Positions 35,855 to 44,722 of a stretch of DNA of 64,000 nucleotides are shown in pieces (the first letter of the stretch is position 1; every line of letters begins with the position of its first letter). A program made the position numbers and the translations under genes. The stretch covers positions 1 through 64,000 of the forward strand of contig JANSXC010000019.1 in assembly GCA_024743115.1 (NCBI GenBank), in the 5' to 3' direction. The notes below the pieces were generated by a model. The model ran no database searches. It worked only from the letters and a program-made list of their open reading frames with translations, and was not told the origin of the DNA. Origin of the DNA: a bacterium. GTDB lineage: Bacteria; Planctomycetota; UBA1135; UBA2386.

Positions 35855-38692
35855 CTAGCGCTCGAGCCGACGGGCGGGTCGCACACCGATCGTTTCGCGC
35901 CGCGCCTGCATCGCCGCGCCATTGCGTGACGCGCTCTTGGTGTGCACGGCGCGCGTCTTGAAGTCACTGCGACGCAACGCCCGCGCGCCGAGTTCGGGCA
36001 CCGAACGCAGCGCATCGTCCTTGGTCACCGGCCGGCGATAGACGAACGACGCGAAGTTGTCACGGCACCATTCGCCGACGTTGCCGATCATGTCATGCAG
36101 CCCGAACGCGTTCGGCTCGAAGCGCCCGACCGCACATTGGTGGCCGTAGCCGTCCTCGAGGAACGAGTCGGACGGCCACGGCGACTTGAGCCGTGCTGCC
36201 GTGGCATCGGCGAGATTGCCGTGGCCCTGCAGCGACTCGGGCTCATCGCCCGTTGGCCAGATCGTCGTGGTGCCCGCCCGCATCGCGTATTCCCACTGCG
36301 CCTCGGTCGGCAGCACGAGTCCGTAGTTCGCGAGCAGCTCGGTCGCCGCGTTCCAATCCACGCTCTCCACCGGGTAGCGGCCGGTCACGAGGTGATTGAC
36401 CAGCACGCTCTGCACACGTCGTTCACTGGGCGTGCCCCCGCCGAGCGCCTGCCATTGCGCCTTGGTGGCTTCGAACTTGGACAGCAGGAACGGCGCCAAC
36501 TCGACCTCGCGACACGGTCCCGCCGTCGGCTCCGCACGCACGTCATAGTTCGTCGCCTGCGGATCGGAATCCTGGTTGCCGAGCCAGAAGCTGCCGCCGG
36601 GCAGCAACACGAAGACGAGGCCGCTCTTGTCCTCGAACTGGAGCTGCCCGTCCGCGTTGCGCACGGGCACGCGCCGGGTCCCGCTCGACTCCCAGTGGTA
36701 GAACTCCTGCAACCCGGATTCCGGGTCGGCACCGAGCGGCACGAGGCCCGGCTGCGGCCGCAGCTCCAGGCCCGCGAACCGCGGGTCGGCGGCAACTCCA
36801 CGCGCCGCGGTTTGCCACAGGAGCGCGTCGTCGCGGCCGATTCGGTCGGCGAGTTCACGCGCACGATCGATGCGGCGCTGCAAGCGCTCGGTAGCACTAC
36901 CGTAGCCGGCCGTGAACGTGCGGAGCCGCCGCTGCAGCGCCATCAGAGTATCGTGCAGGAACCGATCCTCGCGCTTCTCGAAGGCCCAGGTCTGCCGCCG
37001 GGACACGTGTTGCTCATAGTCCTTGCGGCGCTCGACGTACTGCTGCCGGCGAGCCCGCAGCTGCCGCTCGATCTGCGGCCAGTTGGGAACGGGCGGCGGC
37101 TCCCGCAGCTGTTCGCCCATGAACTCGATGGCCTCGACGATGCCCTGGAGCACCGGATACTGCGGATGGTTCTCCCGATCCGCGAGCGCATCGGCCGCGG
37201 TGTAGTCGAGCGAACGCTCGCGCAGCTTCGCCAGCGCGGCCTCGAGCCGCGGCAGGTCGCGCGCGAGCGGCTCGCCGTGCTGCCGCCGCCACTCGTAGAG
37301 CCGTGGCAGCATCCGCGGCCACGCCGGCCGCAACTCCTCGAGCGCCGCCTCGGCGTCGTCGAGGCGACTGCCGATGGCGAGCAAGTGGAACTTCTCGAGG
37401 CTCTCCGACGCACTCGTCGCTTCGTCGCGCGCGACACGCTCGAAGTGCAGACTCGTGATCGTCCCCGCCACGAGCGCGACCATGACCACCGCCGCAGCGC
37501 TGACCTGCAGCCGGTATCGCCGCAAGAACTTGCGCAGCCGATAGCCGACGGTCGCGGTGCGGGCCGTGACGGCCTCGCCTCGGAGATGGCATTCGACGTC
37601 AGCCGCGAGCTCTGCCGGGTTCTGGTAGCGGCGCTCCCGATCCCGAAGCATCGCCGTGAGAACGATCGCGTCGAGATCCCCGCGCAATCGTTGCCGCGTC
37701 GAAATCGTCGTCGCCCGCGCACTCGGAGGTGGCGGATCCTCTGCGTACAACGCGAGCATCGTGGCCGGTGTCGGCGAGCGCGTCTCGAGATCGATCGGCA
37801 AACGAGCCGCGAGCAACTCGTAGAGCAAGACCCCGAGCGAGTAGACGTCGGACCGCGTATCCGCGGCCGCGGCATCTCCCGCAGCCTGCTCCGGACTCAT
37901 GTAGATCGGCGAACCGATCACGTTGCCTTCGAGCGTGTCGAAGGCGGCAGCATCGGGGCCGGACGGATCCACGCCCACCGCACCAACGCGCCGATCGAGC
38001 GCCTTGGCGATCCCGAAATCGATGACCTTCGGCAGCGCCCGGCCGTCGACCTCGGCCACGAGCACGTTCGAGGGCTTGAGATCGCGATGGATGATCCCGC
38101 GATGATGCGCGTGCTGCACGGCGTCACACACCTGCAGGAACAACCGCAGCCGCGCCTCGATGTCGAGCCCCTGATCGCGGCAGTAGGACGTGATCGCCGA
38201 GCCAGGCACGAACTCCATGACGAAGTACGGCCGCTGATCGGACGTGACTCCGGCGTCGAACACCTGGGCAATGCCGGGGTGGGTCATCCGGGCCAACGCC
38301 TGCCGCTCGGCCTCGAACCGCACGATCGCCCGCCGGGTCGCGGCTCCAGACAACAACAGCTTGATCGCGACCTGACGCTCGACCGGCCGGGTCTGCTGTG
38401 CGAGCACGACCAACCCGAAGCCGCCGCGCCCCAGGGGCTCGATGACTCGGTAGTCATCGATCCACTCGGGCACGTCGTCGGCAGCGCGGATCTCGGACCC
38501 GCTCGGCGGAAGCGCGAGGGGCGCCATCAATTCCGCACCGCGCAAGAGCCGGGCCGCGAACGCGTGGATCGCGTCGGCCGCCGCTGGCTCGGCAGCCGCG
38601 AGTTGGGCCAGCGCGAGCGTCCGCTGCTCGGCGTCGAGGTCGAGGCAGATCTCGACGATCCGCTCCTCGAGGTCCGCGCGCAGCTCACTCAT
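35855..38692 (-). CDS. Ser/Thr protein kinase fused to a SUMF1-like domain
   Basis: A 945-residue protein. Residues about 80-345 form a Hanks-type kinase with all main motifs: GRGGFGLV (P loop), AIKLLL (Lys), HRDLKPSN (catalytic loop), VIDFGIAK (DFG), SPIYMSPEQ. A transmembrane helix follows near 395-415 (LQVSAAAVVMVALVAGTITSL). A helical extracytoplasmic region (420-640) and a C-terminal SUMF1-like domain come next (about 655-930, GGSFWLGNQDSD, LPTEAQWEYAMRAGT, HDMIGNVGEWC). The RGGSW-Cys active site of FGE is absent, so the outer domain is probably a sensor. It overlaps the ECF sigma gene by four bases, the usual planctomycete pairing: the kinase likely controls the sigma factor. Confidence 0.9.
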   Translation of the reverse strand: MSELRADLEERIVEICLDLDAEQRTLALAQLAAAEPAAADAIHAFAARLLRGAELMAPLALPPSGSEIRAADDVPEWIDDYRVIEPLGRGGFGLVVLAQQTRPVERQVAIKLLLSGAATRRAIVRFEAERQALARMTHPGIAQVFDAGVTSDQRPYFVMEFVPGSAITSYCRDQGLDIEARLRLFLQVCDAVQHAHHRGIIHRDLKPSNVLVAEVDGRALPKVIDFGIAKALDRRVGAVGVDPSGPDAAAFDTLEGNVIGSPIYMSPEQAAGDAAAADTRSDVYSLGVLLYELLAARLPIDLETRSPTPATMLALYAEDPPPPSARATTISTRQRLRGDLDAIVLTAMLRDRERRYQNPAELAADVECHLRGEAVTARTATVGYRLRKFLRRYRLQVSAAAVVMVALVAGTITSLHFERVARDEATSASESLEKFHLLAIGSRLDDAEAALEELRPAWPRMLPRLYEWRRQHGEPLARDLPRLEAALAKLRERSLDYTAADALADRENHPQYPVLQGIVEAIEFMGEQLREPPPVPNWPQIERQLRARRQQYVERRKDYEQHVSRRQTWAFEKREDRFLHDTLMALQRRLRTFTAGYGSATERLQRRIDRARELADRIGRDDALLWQTAARGVAADPRFAGLELRPQPGLVPLGADPESGLQEFYHWESSGTRRVPVRNADGQLQFEDKSGLVFVLLPGGSFWLGNQDSDPQATNYDVRAEPTAGPCREVELAPFLLSKFEATKAQWQALGGGTPSERRVQSVLVNHLVTGRYPVESVDWNAATELLANYGLVLPTEAQWEYAMRAGTTTIWPTGDEPESLQGHGNLADATAARLKSPWPSDSFLEDGYGHQCAVGRFEPNAFGLHDMIGNVGEWCRDNFASFVYRRPVTKDDALRSVPELGARALRRSDFKTRAVHTKSASRNGAAMQARRETIGVRPARRLER

Positions 38693-39267
38693 GTGGTCTC
38701 GTGCAGCTCTGCGAGCCGCGCGAGCGCGCGACCGAGCAGGAGCCGCGCCGCATGCTCCGAGCGATCGAGCGCCGCGCCGATCTCCGCGAACGACAGCCCC
38801 ATGATCCGCGACATGGTGATGACTTCCCGGTAGTGCTCGGGCAGTCGATCGAAGGCCCGCTCGAGCGCCTCGGCCTGCTCCTTGCCGATCGCCTCGTGGC
38901 TCGGCGACAACCAGCTCGGCTGCGGTAGGTCGGCCCCATCGGACGGCCGTTCACGGTCCGGCGACCGCCGCGCCGCCTGCTGGTAACGATGGCGGTCTCG
39001 CACCTTGTTGAGCGCGCTCGTAAACAGCCAACGCAGAAACGGGCCCCGGCCGCGGTATTCGAAGCCTTCACGGATGTCGCCGAGCACCTCGCGGCAGACC
39101 GACTGCACGACGTCGACCGTCGCCTCGCGAGCACGGAGCGCCGCCCCCATCTGCAACCGCACATACGCCTGCAGCCGCGGTAGATACTCCACTACGAGCT
39201 CGTCGAGCGCCCCCTCGTCCCCCTGCGTCGCAGCGGTGACCAGGGTTTGCGTGCGTTCGGCGACCAT
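38689..39267 (-). CDS. ECF-type RNA polymerase sigma factor (planctomycete group)
   Basis: A 192-residue sigma-70 family factor starting at ATG 39267. Region 2 is seen as VVEYLPRLQAYVRLQMG and TVDVVQSVCREVL, with FLRWLFTSALNKVRDRHRY, and region 4 as LERAFDRLPEHYREVITMSRIMGLSFAEIGAALDRSEHAARLLLGRAL (key pieces LPEHYREVI, LSFAEIGAAL and the DNA-recognition helix). It directs polymerase to unknown promoters. The four-base overlap with the kinase gene implies translational coupling and control by phosphorylation rather than by an anti-sigma factor, as known for ECF43-type systems. Confidence 0.92.
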   Translation of the reverse strand: MVAERTQTLVTAATQGDEGALDELVVEYLPRLQAYVRLQMGAALRAREATVDVVQSVCREVLGDIREGFEYRGRGPFLRWLFTSALNKVRDRHRYQQAARRSPDRERPSDGADLPQPSWLSPSHEAIGKEQAEALERAFDRLPEHYREVITMSRIMGLSFAEIGAALDRSEHAARLLLGRALARLAELHETT

Positions 39268-39330
39268 ACCGCGAGCGTAGCACGGTCCGTCGCCGAGCCC
39301 AGGGACGCCATTCGAACCGCGAGTTCCCCC

Positions 39331-39365
39331 TTGCGCGAGTCCTTATGTCACCGTATGGTGACATA
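39331..39365 (+). promoter_or_regulatory. Promoter with palindromic operator before the SRPBCC gene
   Basis: An inverted repeat with 9-base arms, TATGTCACC (39344-39352) and GGTGACATA (39357-39365), around GTAT. A -35 box TTGCGC (39331-39336) and -10 box TATGGT (39354-39359) are exactly 17 bases apart, so the operator covers the -10. The downstream gene has AAGAGG at 39371-39376. An ArsR-type regulator bound here would block RNA polymerase; such a regulator domain is encoded two genes on. Confidence 0.7.
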
Positions 39366-39387
39366 TATCCAAGAGGAACCGAAACCC

Positions 39388-39867
39388 ATGACCACTTCTG
39401 CTCTACCCCTGCCGGCTGCCGCCGCCCGTCTCGAACTCGAAGTCTCGATCGCCGCTCCCCGTGACCGGGTCTGGCAACTCGTCATCGACCGACCGAACGA
39501 CTGGTGGATCTCCGAACTGCGCTGCGTCGGCCCCGACTCCACGGTGGCCTTCGAGCCCGGCCCGCGCGCCGGCGCCGCCCTCGTCGAACACAACGCCAAT
39601 GGCTCGAGCCTGCTCTGGTTCACGATCCTCGCGCTCGAACCGCAACGCAGCCTCAACCTCGCCGGGGCGATCGCGCCGCCGTTCGGAGGGCCATGCCAGG
39701 CGTTCCTGTACCTCGAGCTGGCGGATCAGGGTGATGGCACGGTCGTCCGGCTGACCAACTCGCTGCACGGCCACATCACCGAATCCGCCCTCCAGGAGAT
39801 GCAGGGCGGCTGGCAGATGCTGCTCGAACGCGGCCTGAAAGCCAGGGCCGAAACCGACGCGGCGTGA
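39388..39867 (+). CDS. SRPBCC (AHSA1-like) domain protein
   Basis: A 159-residue cytoplasmic protein starting at ATG 39388, 11 bases after the AAGAGG site; upstream in-frame starts lie beyond the operator and are rejected. It has the Bet v1/START fold pattern: ELEVSIAAPRDRVWQLVID, WWISELRCVGPDSTVAFEPGPRAGAALVEH and a C-terminal helix GGWQMLLERGLKA. This is the activator-of-Hsp90-like group often co-encoded with ArsR regulators; the ligand is unknown. A palindromic operator overlaps its promoter. Confidence 0.85.
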   Translation: MTTSALPLPAAAARLELEVSIAAPRDRVWQLVIDRPNDWWISELRCVGPDSTVAFEPGPRAGAALVEHNANGSSLLWFTILALEPQRSLNLAGAIAPPFGGPCQAFLYLELADQGDGTVVRLTNSLHGHITESALQEMQGGWQMLLERGLKARAETDAA

Positions 39868-39907
39868 GTCCGCGATCGCCGCATCGGACCCCACGAGGCC
39901 TGAAGCC

Positions 39908-40951
39908 ATGACGCCGAGCACGCCCCCCACTGACGGATCGATCGATCGGATCTGGAAGGCGCTCGCCGATCCGACGCGCCGCGCGATTCTCGACCAGCTC
40001 GCGAAGGCAGCGCAGACAACCGGCGACCTCTGCACCTGGTTCGCCGCCCCGGAGCGCGGTGGCCTCGGCCGCACGGGCACGATGAAGCACCTCGGCATCC
40101 TGCACGAGGCTGGCCTCGTCGTCGTGCGCCGCGAGGGTCGCACGCGGTGGAACTTCCTCAACCCGGTACCGATCCAGCAGGTCTGCGACCGCTGGGTCAG
40201 CCGCCACGTAGCCGGGCTCGCGACCTCGTTGCAACGCCTCAAGACGCTGGCCGAAAACCCCGGAATCGAGCTGCCCCACCCACCGGCCAGGCGCATCGAC
40301 GACGTGGCCGCAAGGCCGCTCCGCGCGTCCAGGCTGTCGAACGACCACGTTCGCCTGGCCACGATCGACGCCGACCGCGACGCGCCCGAGCTGTTCGCGT
40401 GCTCGCACGGCAGCGGCGGTCACGAGGCCATCTGGCAGTACATGGGCTACGGCCCGTTCCGCAACGAGAACGCGATGCGATCCTGGCTCGCGAATTGTGC
40501 CGAGTCAACCGACCCGAAGTTCTTCGTCGTGCGCGCACGCACCGCCGGAGCGACGGCCAGGCCCGTCGGCATGGCCGTGTTCCTGGCCATCGATCGCGAT
40601 CACCGCCGGGTCGAGCTGGGCCATATCTGGTACGGCGCCGCGACCCATCGCACGACGATCAACACCGCCGTGACCTATGCGATGTTGCGGGAAGCGTTCG
40701 AACGCGGCTACCGACGCGTCGAATGGAAGTGTGACGCCGAGAATGCGCGCTCGTGCCAGGCGGCTCTGCGACTCGGCTTCGCCTTCGAAGGCATCTTTCG
40801 GCAACACATGGTCGTCAAGGAGCGGAATCGCGACACCGCGTGGTTTGCGATGCTCGACTCCGAGTGGCCGGCGGCCCGCGCAGCGCTCGAGGCCTGGCTG
40901 AGTTGGCAAGGTGACGACCGCCCGGCGCTCGCGGCCCTCCGCGCCGGTTGA
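39908..40951 (+). CDS. ArsR-type regulator fused to a GNAT acetyltransferase
   Basis: One continuous frame of 347 residues. Residues about 10-110 are a winged-helix ArsR domain of the SRPBCC-linked subgroup (IWKALADPTRRAILDQLAKAA, TMKHLGILHEAGLVVVRREGRTRWNFLN). No cysteines or histidines form a metal site, so it is not a metal sensor. Residues about 130-330 are a RimJ-like GNAT domain (RPVGMAVFLAIDRDHRRVELGHIWYG, INTAVTYAMLREAFERGYRRVEWKCDAENARSCQAALRLGF, cut here to key pieces GMAVFLAI, LGHIWYG and KCDAENARSCQAALRLGF). The fusion is unusual. It follows the SRPBCC gene by 40 bases and likely binds the palindrome at 39344. Confidence 0.85.
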   Translation: MTPSTPPTDGSIDRIWKALADPTRRAILDQLAKAAQTTGDLCTWFAAPERGGLGRTGTMKHLGILHEAGLVVVRREGRTRWNFLNPVPIQQVCDRWVSRHVAGLATSLQRLKTLAENPGIELPHPPARRIDDVAARPLRASRLSNDHVRLATIDADRDAPELFACSHGSGGHEAIWQYMGYGPFRNENAMRSWLANCAESTDPKFFVVRARTAGATARPVGMAVFLAIDRDHRRVELGHIWYGAATHRTTINTAVTYAMLREAFERGYRRVEWKCDAENARSCQAALRLGFAFEGIFRQHMVVKERNRDTAWFAMLDSEWPAARAALEAWLSWQGDDRPALAALRAG

Positions 40952-41003
40952 CCAGGGCTTTGGCTCGCTGCCCGCAAGCCCGCGAGATGAACCCGAACTC
41001 GGC

Positions 41004-42782
41004 CTACTTGCGCTGATGCTCGGCGGGCACCCACCACCGCTCGGGCCACAACCCGCGCGGCCCGGGCTCCGCGTCCTGGATGTGCTTGTTGAACAGGATG
41101 CACGATCGCGGATGGACGAGGAACAGGAACGGCTGCTCGCGATAGACGAGTTCGTGCAGCTCGCGCCAGATTGCGGCCCGCTTGTCGGCGTCGAGCTCTC
41201 CCTGGGCCGCTGTTGCGAGCCGGTCGGCTTCGGCGTTCTGCCAGCCACCGTCGTTGTCGGCGCCGGTGCTGTGCACGAAGTCGGTGGGATCACCCCAAGG
41301 GCGGAAGGCGCGATTCATCACCACCCCGCTCCACTTGCGCTCGTTGTACTTCGCGACGTAGGACCCGAACGTCAGGGTCTCGACGGTGAGTTCGATCCCG
41401 GCCTGCTTGGTCGTATCGCGCAGCAGATCGATCGTGAGATCCATCGGCCCCCCATCGACCGTCGACAGCAGCGACAGGCGCAGCGGCTTGCCGGTGGCGG
41501 CATCGAACCCGGCCTCACGCAGCAGTGCCCGCGCCGCCCGCGGATCGAACGGCAGCGCCTCGAGATCCGACGGATAGCCAGCCGAGTCGGGCTTCGCGAA
41601 TGCAACGGCCGACACGACCCCATCGCCGAAGCGTCGGATGATCGCCTCGCGATCGACGAGCATCGCGAGCGCCCGCCGCACGCGCGGATCCCGCAACTCG
41701 GGCAACGCACAGTTCCAGAGCACACCGAGAACCCCGAGCGACTCGTAGTCGTAGACCAACCGCCGATAGCGCGCCGCGAACTCCGCGTTCGACGCCAGGA
41801 TTGCATCTGCACTCCAGTTGCCGAGCCAGTCGATCTCGCCGGCCTTCAAAGTGCTCGGCACGGCGGCCGAACTTCGAAACAGCAGCCGCGAGCCAGCCAG
41901 GTTCCAGGTGCCGGGCTCCGCTAGCCGCCGCCAATGGTGCGGGTTGTTGACCAGCGTCAGGTCCTGGCGCGGTCGCCACGTCGTCGGGCCATCCGCATCG
42001 CTGGGCAGCTGCATCGGCCCGGTCCCGGGGCCGCACTCGCGGTCGATTTGCGACAACAGCAGCGCGAACTCGGCGGAGTCGGGTGCGGGCGCCGGCGAGC
42101 CAACGGCCTTGGCGAGCTCACGTACCCTGCCGACGAAGAACTCGCGTTTGCAGACCAGCCAACGCTCACCCACGATGCGCACCGACGCGTAGTGCCGATC
42201 GCCGAACTCGACCCGCAGTTCGCGATCGGAAACGGCTTCGGCACTGGCCACACGCTGGAAGGCATCACCGAGGAAGCCGAAGCTCAGCTGCCGCGCCGCA
42301 GCCAGTTCGTAGCCGAACAAGACGTCCGCCATCGTCACCGGCGAGCCGTCGCTGAAGCGAATGCCATCGCGCAGCCGAAACGTGCAGGACATGCCGTCGG
42401 GCGCGGCCTTCCACGACTCTGCCACCGCGCCCCGTAGCTCACCCGTCGTCGGATCGATATCGAGCAGCCCCTCGTGCGTGAACCCGAGCACCAACCGCTG
42501 AGCTACCTGCTCGTGACTCGTGAACGGATTGACGTCGGCTGGCTCGGTCGTGACGCCGGCATACACATGACCCTGCGGCCGTGCGCCGGACTGCAGCCCG
42601 GAGCGACCGGTCTTGGTGGGGTCGCCACCAGCACCACCGGGCGCCCCGCCGTCGTCAGCGGCGCCGATCGCCGCAACCGCCGCGGAGCCGTCGTCGGTCG
42701 CCTGTCCGAGCATCACGGCCACGCCGATGGGCACCGCGATCAACAGCACCAACGCAACGAGCATGAGCGGCAGGGAACGCAT
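41004..42782 (-). CDS. Peptide/nickel-type ABC transporter solute-binding protein (orphan)
   Basis: A 592-residue SBP_bac_5 protein. The N-terminus (MRSLPLMLVALVLLIAVPIGVAVML) is a hydrophobic anchor or signal without a lipobox. A Gly/Ala-rich linker follows, then the binding fold with HVYAGVTTEPADVNPFTSHEQ, WKAAPDGMSCTFRLRDGIRFSDGSPVT, LWNCALPELRDPRVRRALAMLVDREAIIRRFG and a C-terminal WNAE-like end. It binds oligopeptides or similar ligands in the periplasm. The usual permease and ATPase genes are not next to it, so it must work with subunits encoded elsewhere or act as a stand-alone sensor. Confidence 0.85.
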   Translation of the reverse strand: MRSLPLMLVALVLLIAVPIGVAVMLGQATDDGSAAVAAIGAADDGGAPGGAGGDPTKTGRSGLQSGARPQGHVYAGVTTEPADVNPFTSHEQVAQRLVLGFTHEGLLDIDPTTGELRGAVAESWKAAPDGMSCTFRLRDGIRFSDGSPVTMADVLFGYELAAARQLSFGFLGDAFQRVASAEAVSDRELRVEFGDRHYASVRIVGERWLVCKREFFVGRVRELAKAVGSPAPAPDSAEFALLLSQIDRECGPGTGPMQLPSDADGPTTWRPRQDLTLVNNPHHWRRLAEPGTWNLAGSRLLFRSSAAVPSTLKAGEIDWLGNWSADAILASNAEFAARYRRLVYDYESLGVLGVLWNCALPELRDPRVRRALAMLVDREAIIRRFGDGVVSAVAFAKPDSAGYPSDLEALPFDPRAARALLREAGFDAATGKPLRLSLLSTVDGGPMDLTIDLLRDTTKQAGIELTVETLTFGSYVAKYNERKWSGVVMNRAFRPWGDPTDFVHSTGADNDGGWQNAEADRLATAAQGELDADKRAAIWRELHELVYREQPFLFLVHPRSCILFNKHIQDAEPGPRGLWPERWWVPAEHQRK

Positions 42783-42888
42783 GGCCGTCGCATGTTACGG
42801 GTTCTGCGCGCCGGGATCAGTCCCGGAGTCCGATGGGTTCCTCCTACCGCGCGAACCAGCAGCTCATCGCGAGCGCGCCCGCGCCGCG

Positions 42889-44220
42889 TCAGCCCCGCCG
42901 CTGCCGCCGCGCGATGCGCTGGCGCCAACGCCGCTTGAGCCAGTCCGTGGCGCCGCAGCGCGCGACGCAGTATCGCAGGCACGCCCCTGCGCGATCCATG
43001 AGCCGGCGCGCCGCCGCCAGCATCCGCCCGCGCCAGGCCGGCGCAAAGACATAGACCTGCGCCTGTTCGCACTGCAGGTCACATAGTCGCTGCTTGTAGT
43101 CGGCCTCGCCGATCCCGAAGTCGAGATAGCGCGCGGTAGAGTCGCCACAGAGCTGCTCGATGACGCGCTGCAGCAGATAGCCGCCGGGCCGCGCGGCGCC
43201 GAACTCGGAATCGAACCCGACATGCTCGAGCCACACGGTGTCACGGAGCAGAAAGCCCGAGCAGAACGCCGCAAATCGGCCATCGAGCCGGAGCACCCAA
43301 ACCCGTAGTGAGCCCGCCGCCGCCCCCGCGGACCAACGCGCCCGCGCCTCCGCGGTCGGCTGAAAGCCGGCGCCGAGCCCGCGCTGATAGGTGTTCTGCG
43401 CCACCGACTCGACTGCCGCCAGCGCAGCATCAACGGCAACCGGATCGCGGTACTCGCACACCTCCACGCCCTCGCCGTACAGCCGTCGAATCTTGTTCTC
43501 GTAGCGCCGGAGATCATCGCGGGCCTTCTTCTTGAGCCCCGAACGCCACTCGTCGAACGAATCCGGCAGCGTCATGCGCCAGTTACGCGCGATCTCGGGC
43601 GCGCCGTCGCGCCAGCTCCAACCCGGGCGATTCGCGAACACGCGATAGACGTCCGAGTCGACCTCGACGTTGCGCAGCAGAACGGCATCCGCGCCACCGG
43701 CGCGCAAAAACTCAGTGACCGCATCGAACAGGGCCGTGGCTCGATCCCACGACAGATCCCCGAGCAAGCCACCGTGCAGGGCCTCGAGCAACGTCAGCGA
43801 CGACTCGCGCACCACGCGGTAGCCGAGCCGCCAGGGCATCACCGCCGAAACGAGCTGACCGAGGAGCATCGCGACCGGCTCCTCGTCGACGAGCAGTACG
43901 AACGCCAGGAGCTGCGCGCCGTCGGTCCGCGCCGAGAGCGCCGCGAGCAGCTGGCCTTCGTCCGACTCGTGATGCCATTGCCGCGCGCGCCAGAACGCAC
44001 GATACGGCTCGAGTTCGGCCTGGGTTCGGACGACGAGCACGCGGCCCAGGTCGCGATGACCAACGCCTCCCCCCCGACCCTCGTCGCGGGCTCCACCGGA
44101 CCGGCGCCCCCGGTCGCCAGCCGGATCGCGCAGTCCGGGCGCGCCCCCCGCTTGTCCGGCGGGGGCTACATCCGCGGCAGCGACGGCCGCGGTCGGCCGA
44201 GGCTCGCCGATGTCGCGCAT
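42889..44220 (-). CDS. BioF2-like (FemAB/CelD family) acetyltransferase
   Basis: About 443 residues from ATG 44220, although the first 55 residues are low-complexity and a later start is possible. The C-terminal part has the Acetyltransf_6/FemAB pattern: GWSWRDGAPEIARNWRMTLPDSFDEWRSGLKKKARDDLRRYENKIRR (cut to pieces WRMTLP, FDEW, LKKKARDDLRRYENKIRR), LRVWVLRLDGRFAAFCSGFLL, EHVGFDSEF, and CGDSTARYLDFGIGEADYKQRL. These domains transfer acyl or aminoacyl groups, often to cell-wall precursors or polysaccharides. It follows crcB, 38 bases away on the same strand. Confidence 0.8.
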   Translation of the reverse strand: MRDIGEPRPTAAVAAADVAPAGQAGGAPGLRDPAGDRGRRSGGARDEGRGGGVGHRDLGRVLVVRTQAELEPYRAFWRARQWHHESDEGQLLAALSARTDGAQLLAFVLLVDEEPVAMLLGQLVSAVMPWRLGYRVVRESSLTLLEALHGGLLGDLSWDRATALFDAVTEFLRAGGADAVLLRNVEVDSDVYRVFANRPGWSWRDGAPEIARNWRMTLPDSFDEWRSGLKKKARDDLRRYENKIRRLYGEGVEVCEYRDPVAVDAALAAVESVAQNTYQRGLGAGFQPTAEARARWSAGAAAGSLRVWVLRLDGRFAAFCSGFLLRDTVWLEHVGFDSEFGAARPGGYLLQRVIEQLCGDSTARYLDFGIGEADYKQRLCDLQCEQAQVYVFAPAWRGRMLAAARRLMDRAGACLRYCVARCGATDWLKRRWRQRIARRQRRG

Positions 44221-44257
44221 GATCGGTTCGGACTATCGTCGCGAACCGATCACCCAC

Positions 44258-44641
44258 TCAGCCGCCGCTGCGAAACGCCGATGCCATTGCGATTCCGCCC
44301 ACAATCGCCAGCACGCCGAGTCCGTTCTGCACGATCACGTTGCCGGCGAACAACAGCCACCGGCCGTCGGCGAGCAGCACTCGGCCATCGAACGCAAACG
44401 TCGAGAACGTCGTGAACGAGCCGAGGAACCCGGCGAACACGCCAGCCTGAACCACCGTGCTCCAGCGCTCGTGCCCGAGCCCGAAGCAGACTCCGAACGC
44501 CAGACAGCCGACGAGGTTGACGACGAGCGTGTGCAGCGGGAAGCCGCCAACGAGCCCCCGCAGGCACTCCGTGAGCACGTAGCGGCAGACAGCTCCAACG
44601 GCGCCCGCGCAGGCGACCGCAGTGAGTGCGGCGGCGTTCAT
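44258..44641 (-). CDS. crcB: Fluoride exporter CrcB/Fluc
   Basis: A 127-residue membrane protein with four hydrophobic helices, started at ATG 44641 (an upstream ATG at 44698 adds a proline-rich tail not found in the family). Fluc features are plain: GAVGAVCRY early, LVVNLVGCLAFG in the second helix, and the pore GFLGSFTTFSTF in the third. Fluc dimers exclude fluoride from the cytoplasm. Often such genes follow a fluoride riboswitch; I see no crcB-type riboswitch motif in the short upstream stretch. Confidence 0.9.
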   Translation of the reverse strand: MNAAALTAVACAGAVGAVCRYVLTECLRGLVGGFPLHTLVVNLVGCLAFGVCFGLGHERWSTVVQAGVFAGFLGSFTTFSTFAFDGRVLLADGRWLLFAGNVIVQNGLGVLAIVGGIAMASAFRSGG

Positions 44642-44722
44642 GGGCGGGAGATTAGCAGGCCGGGGTGTGAGCACCCCGGCCAAAGGGGCGGAGCTCACAG
44701 GTCCGCCCTACTCGGACCCGGC

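Noticed and set aside
35942..38833. Long 963-residue frame on the plus strand across the kinase gene
   Set aside because: It is the antisense shadow of the kinase: Arg/Gly/Ala/Leu-rich with no family motif, created by GC-rich codon usage.
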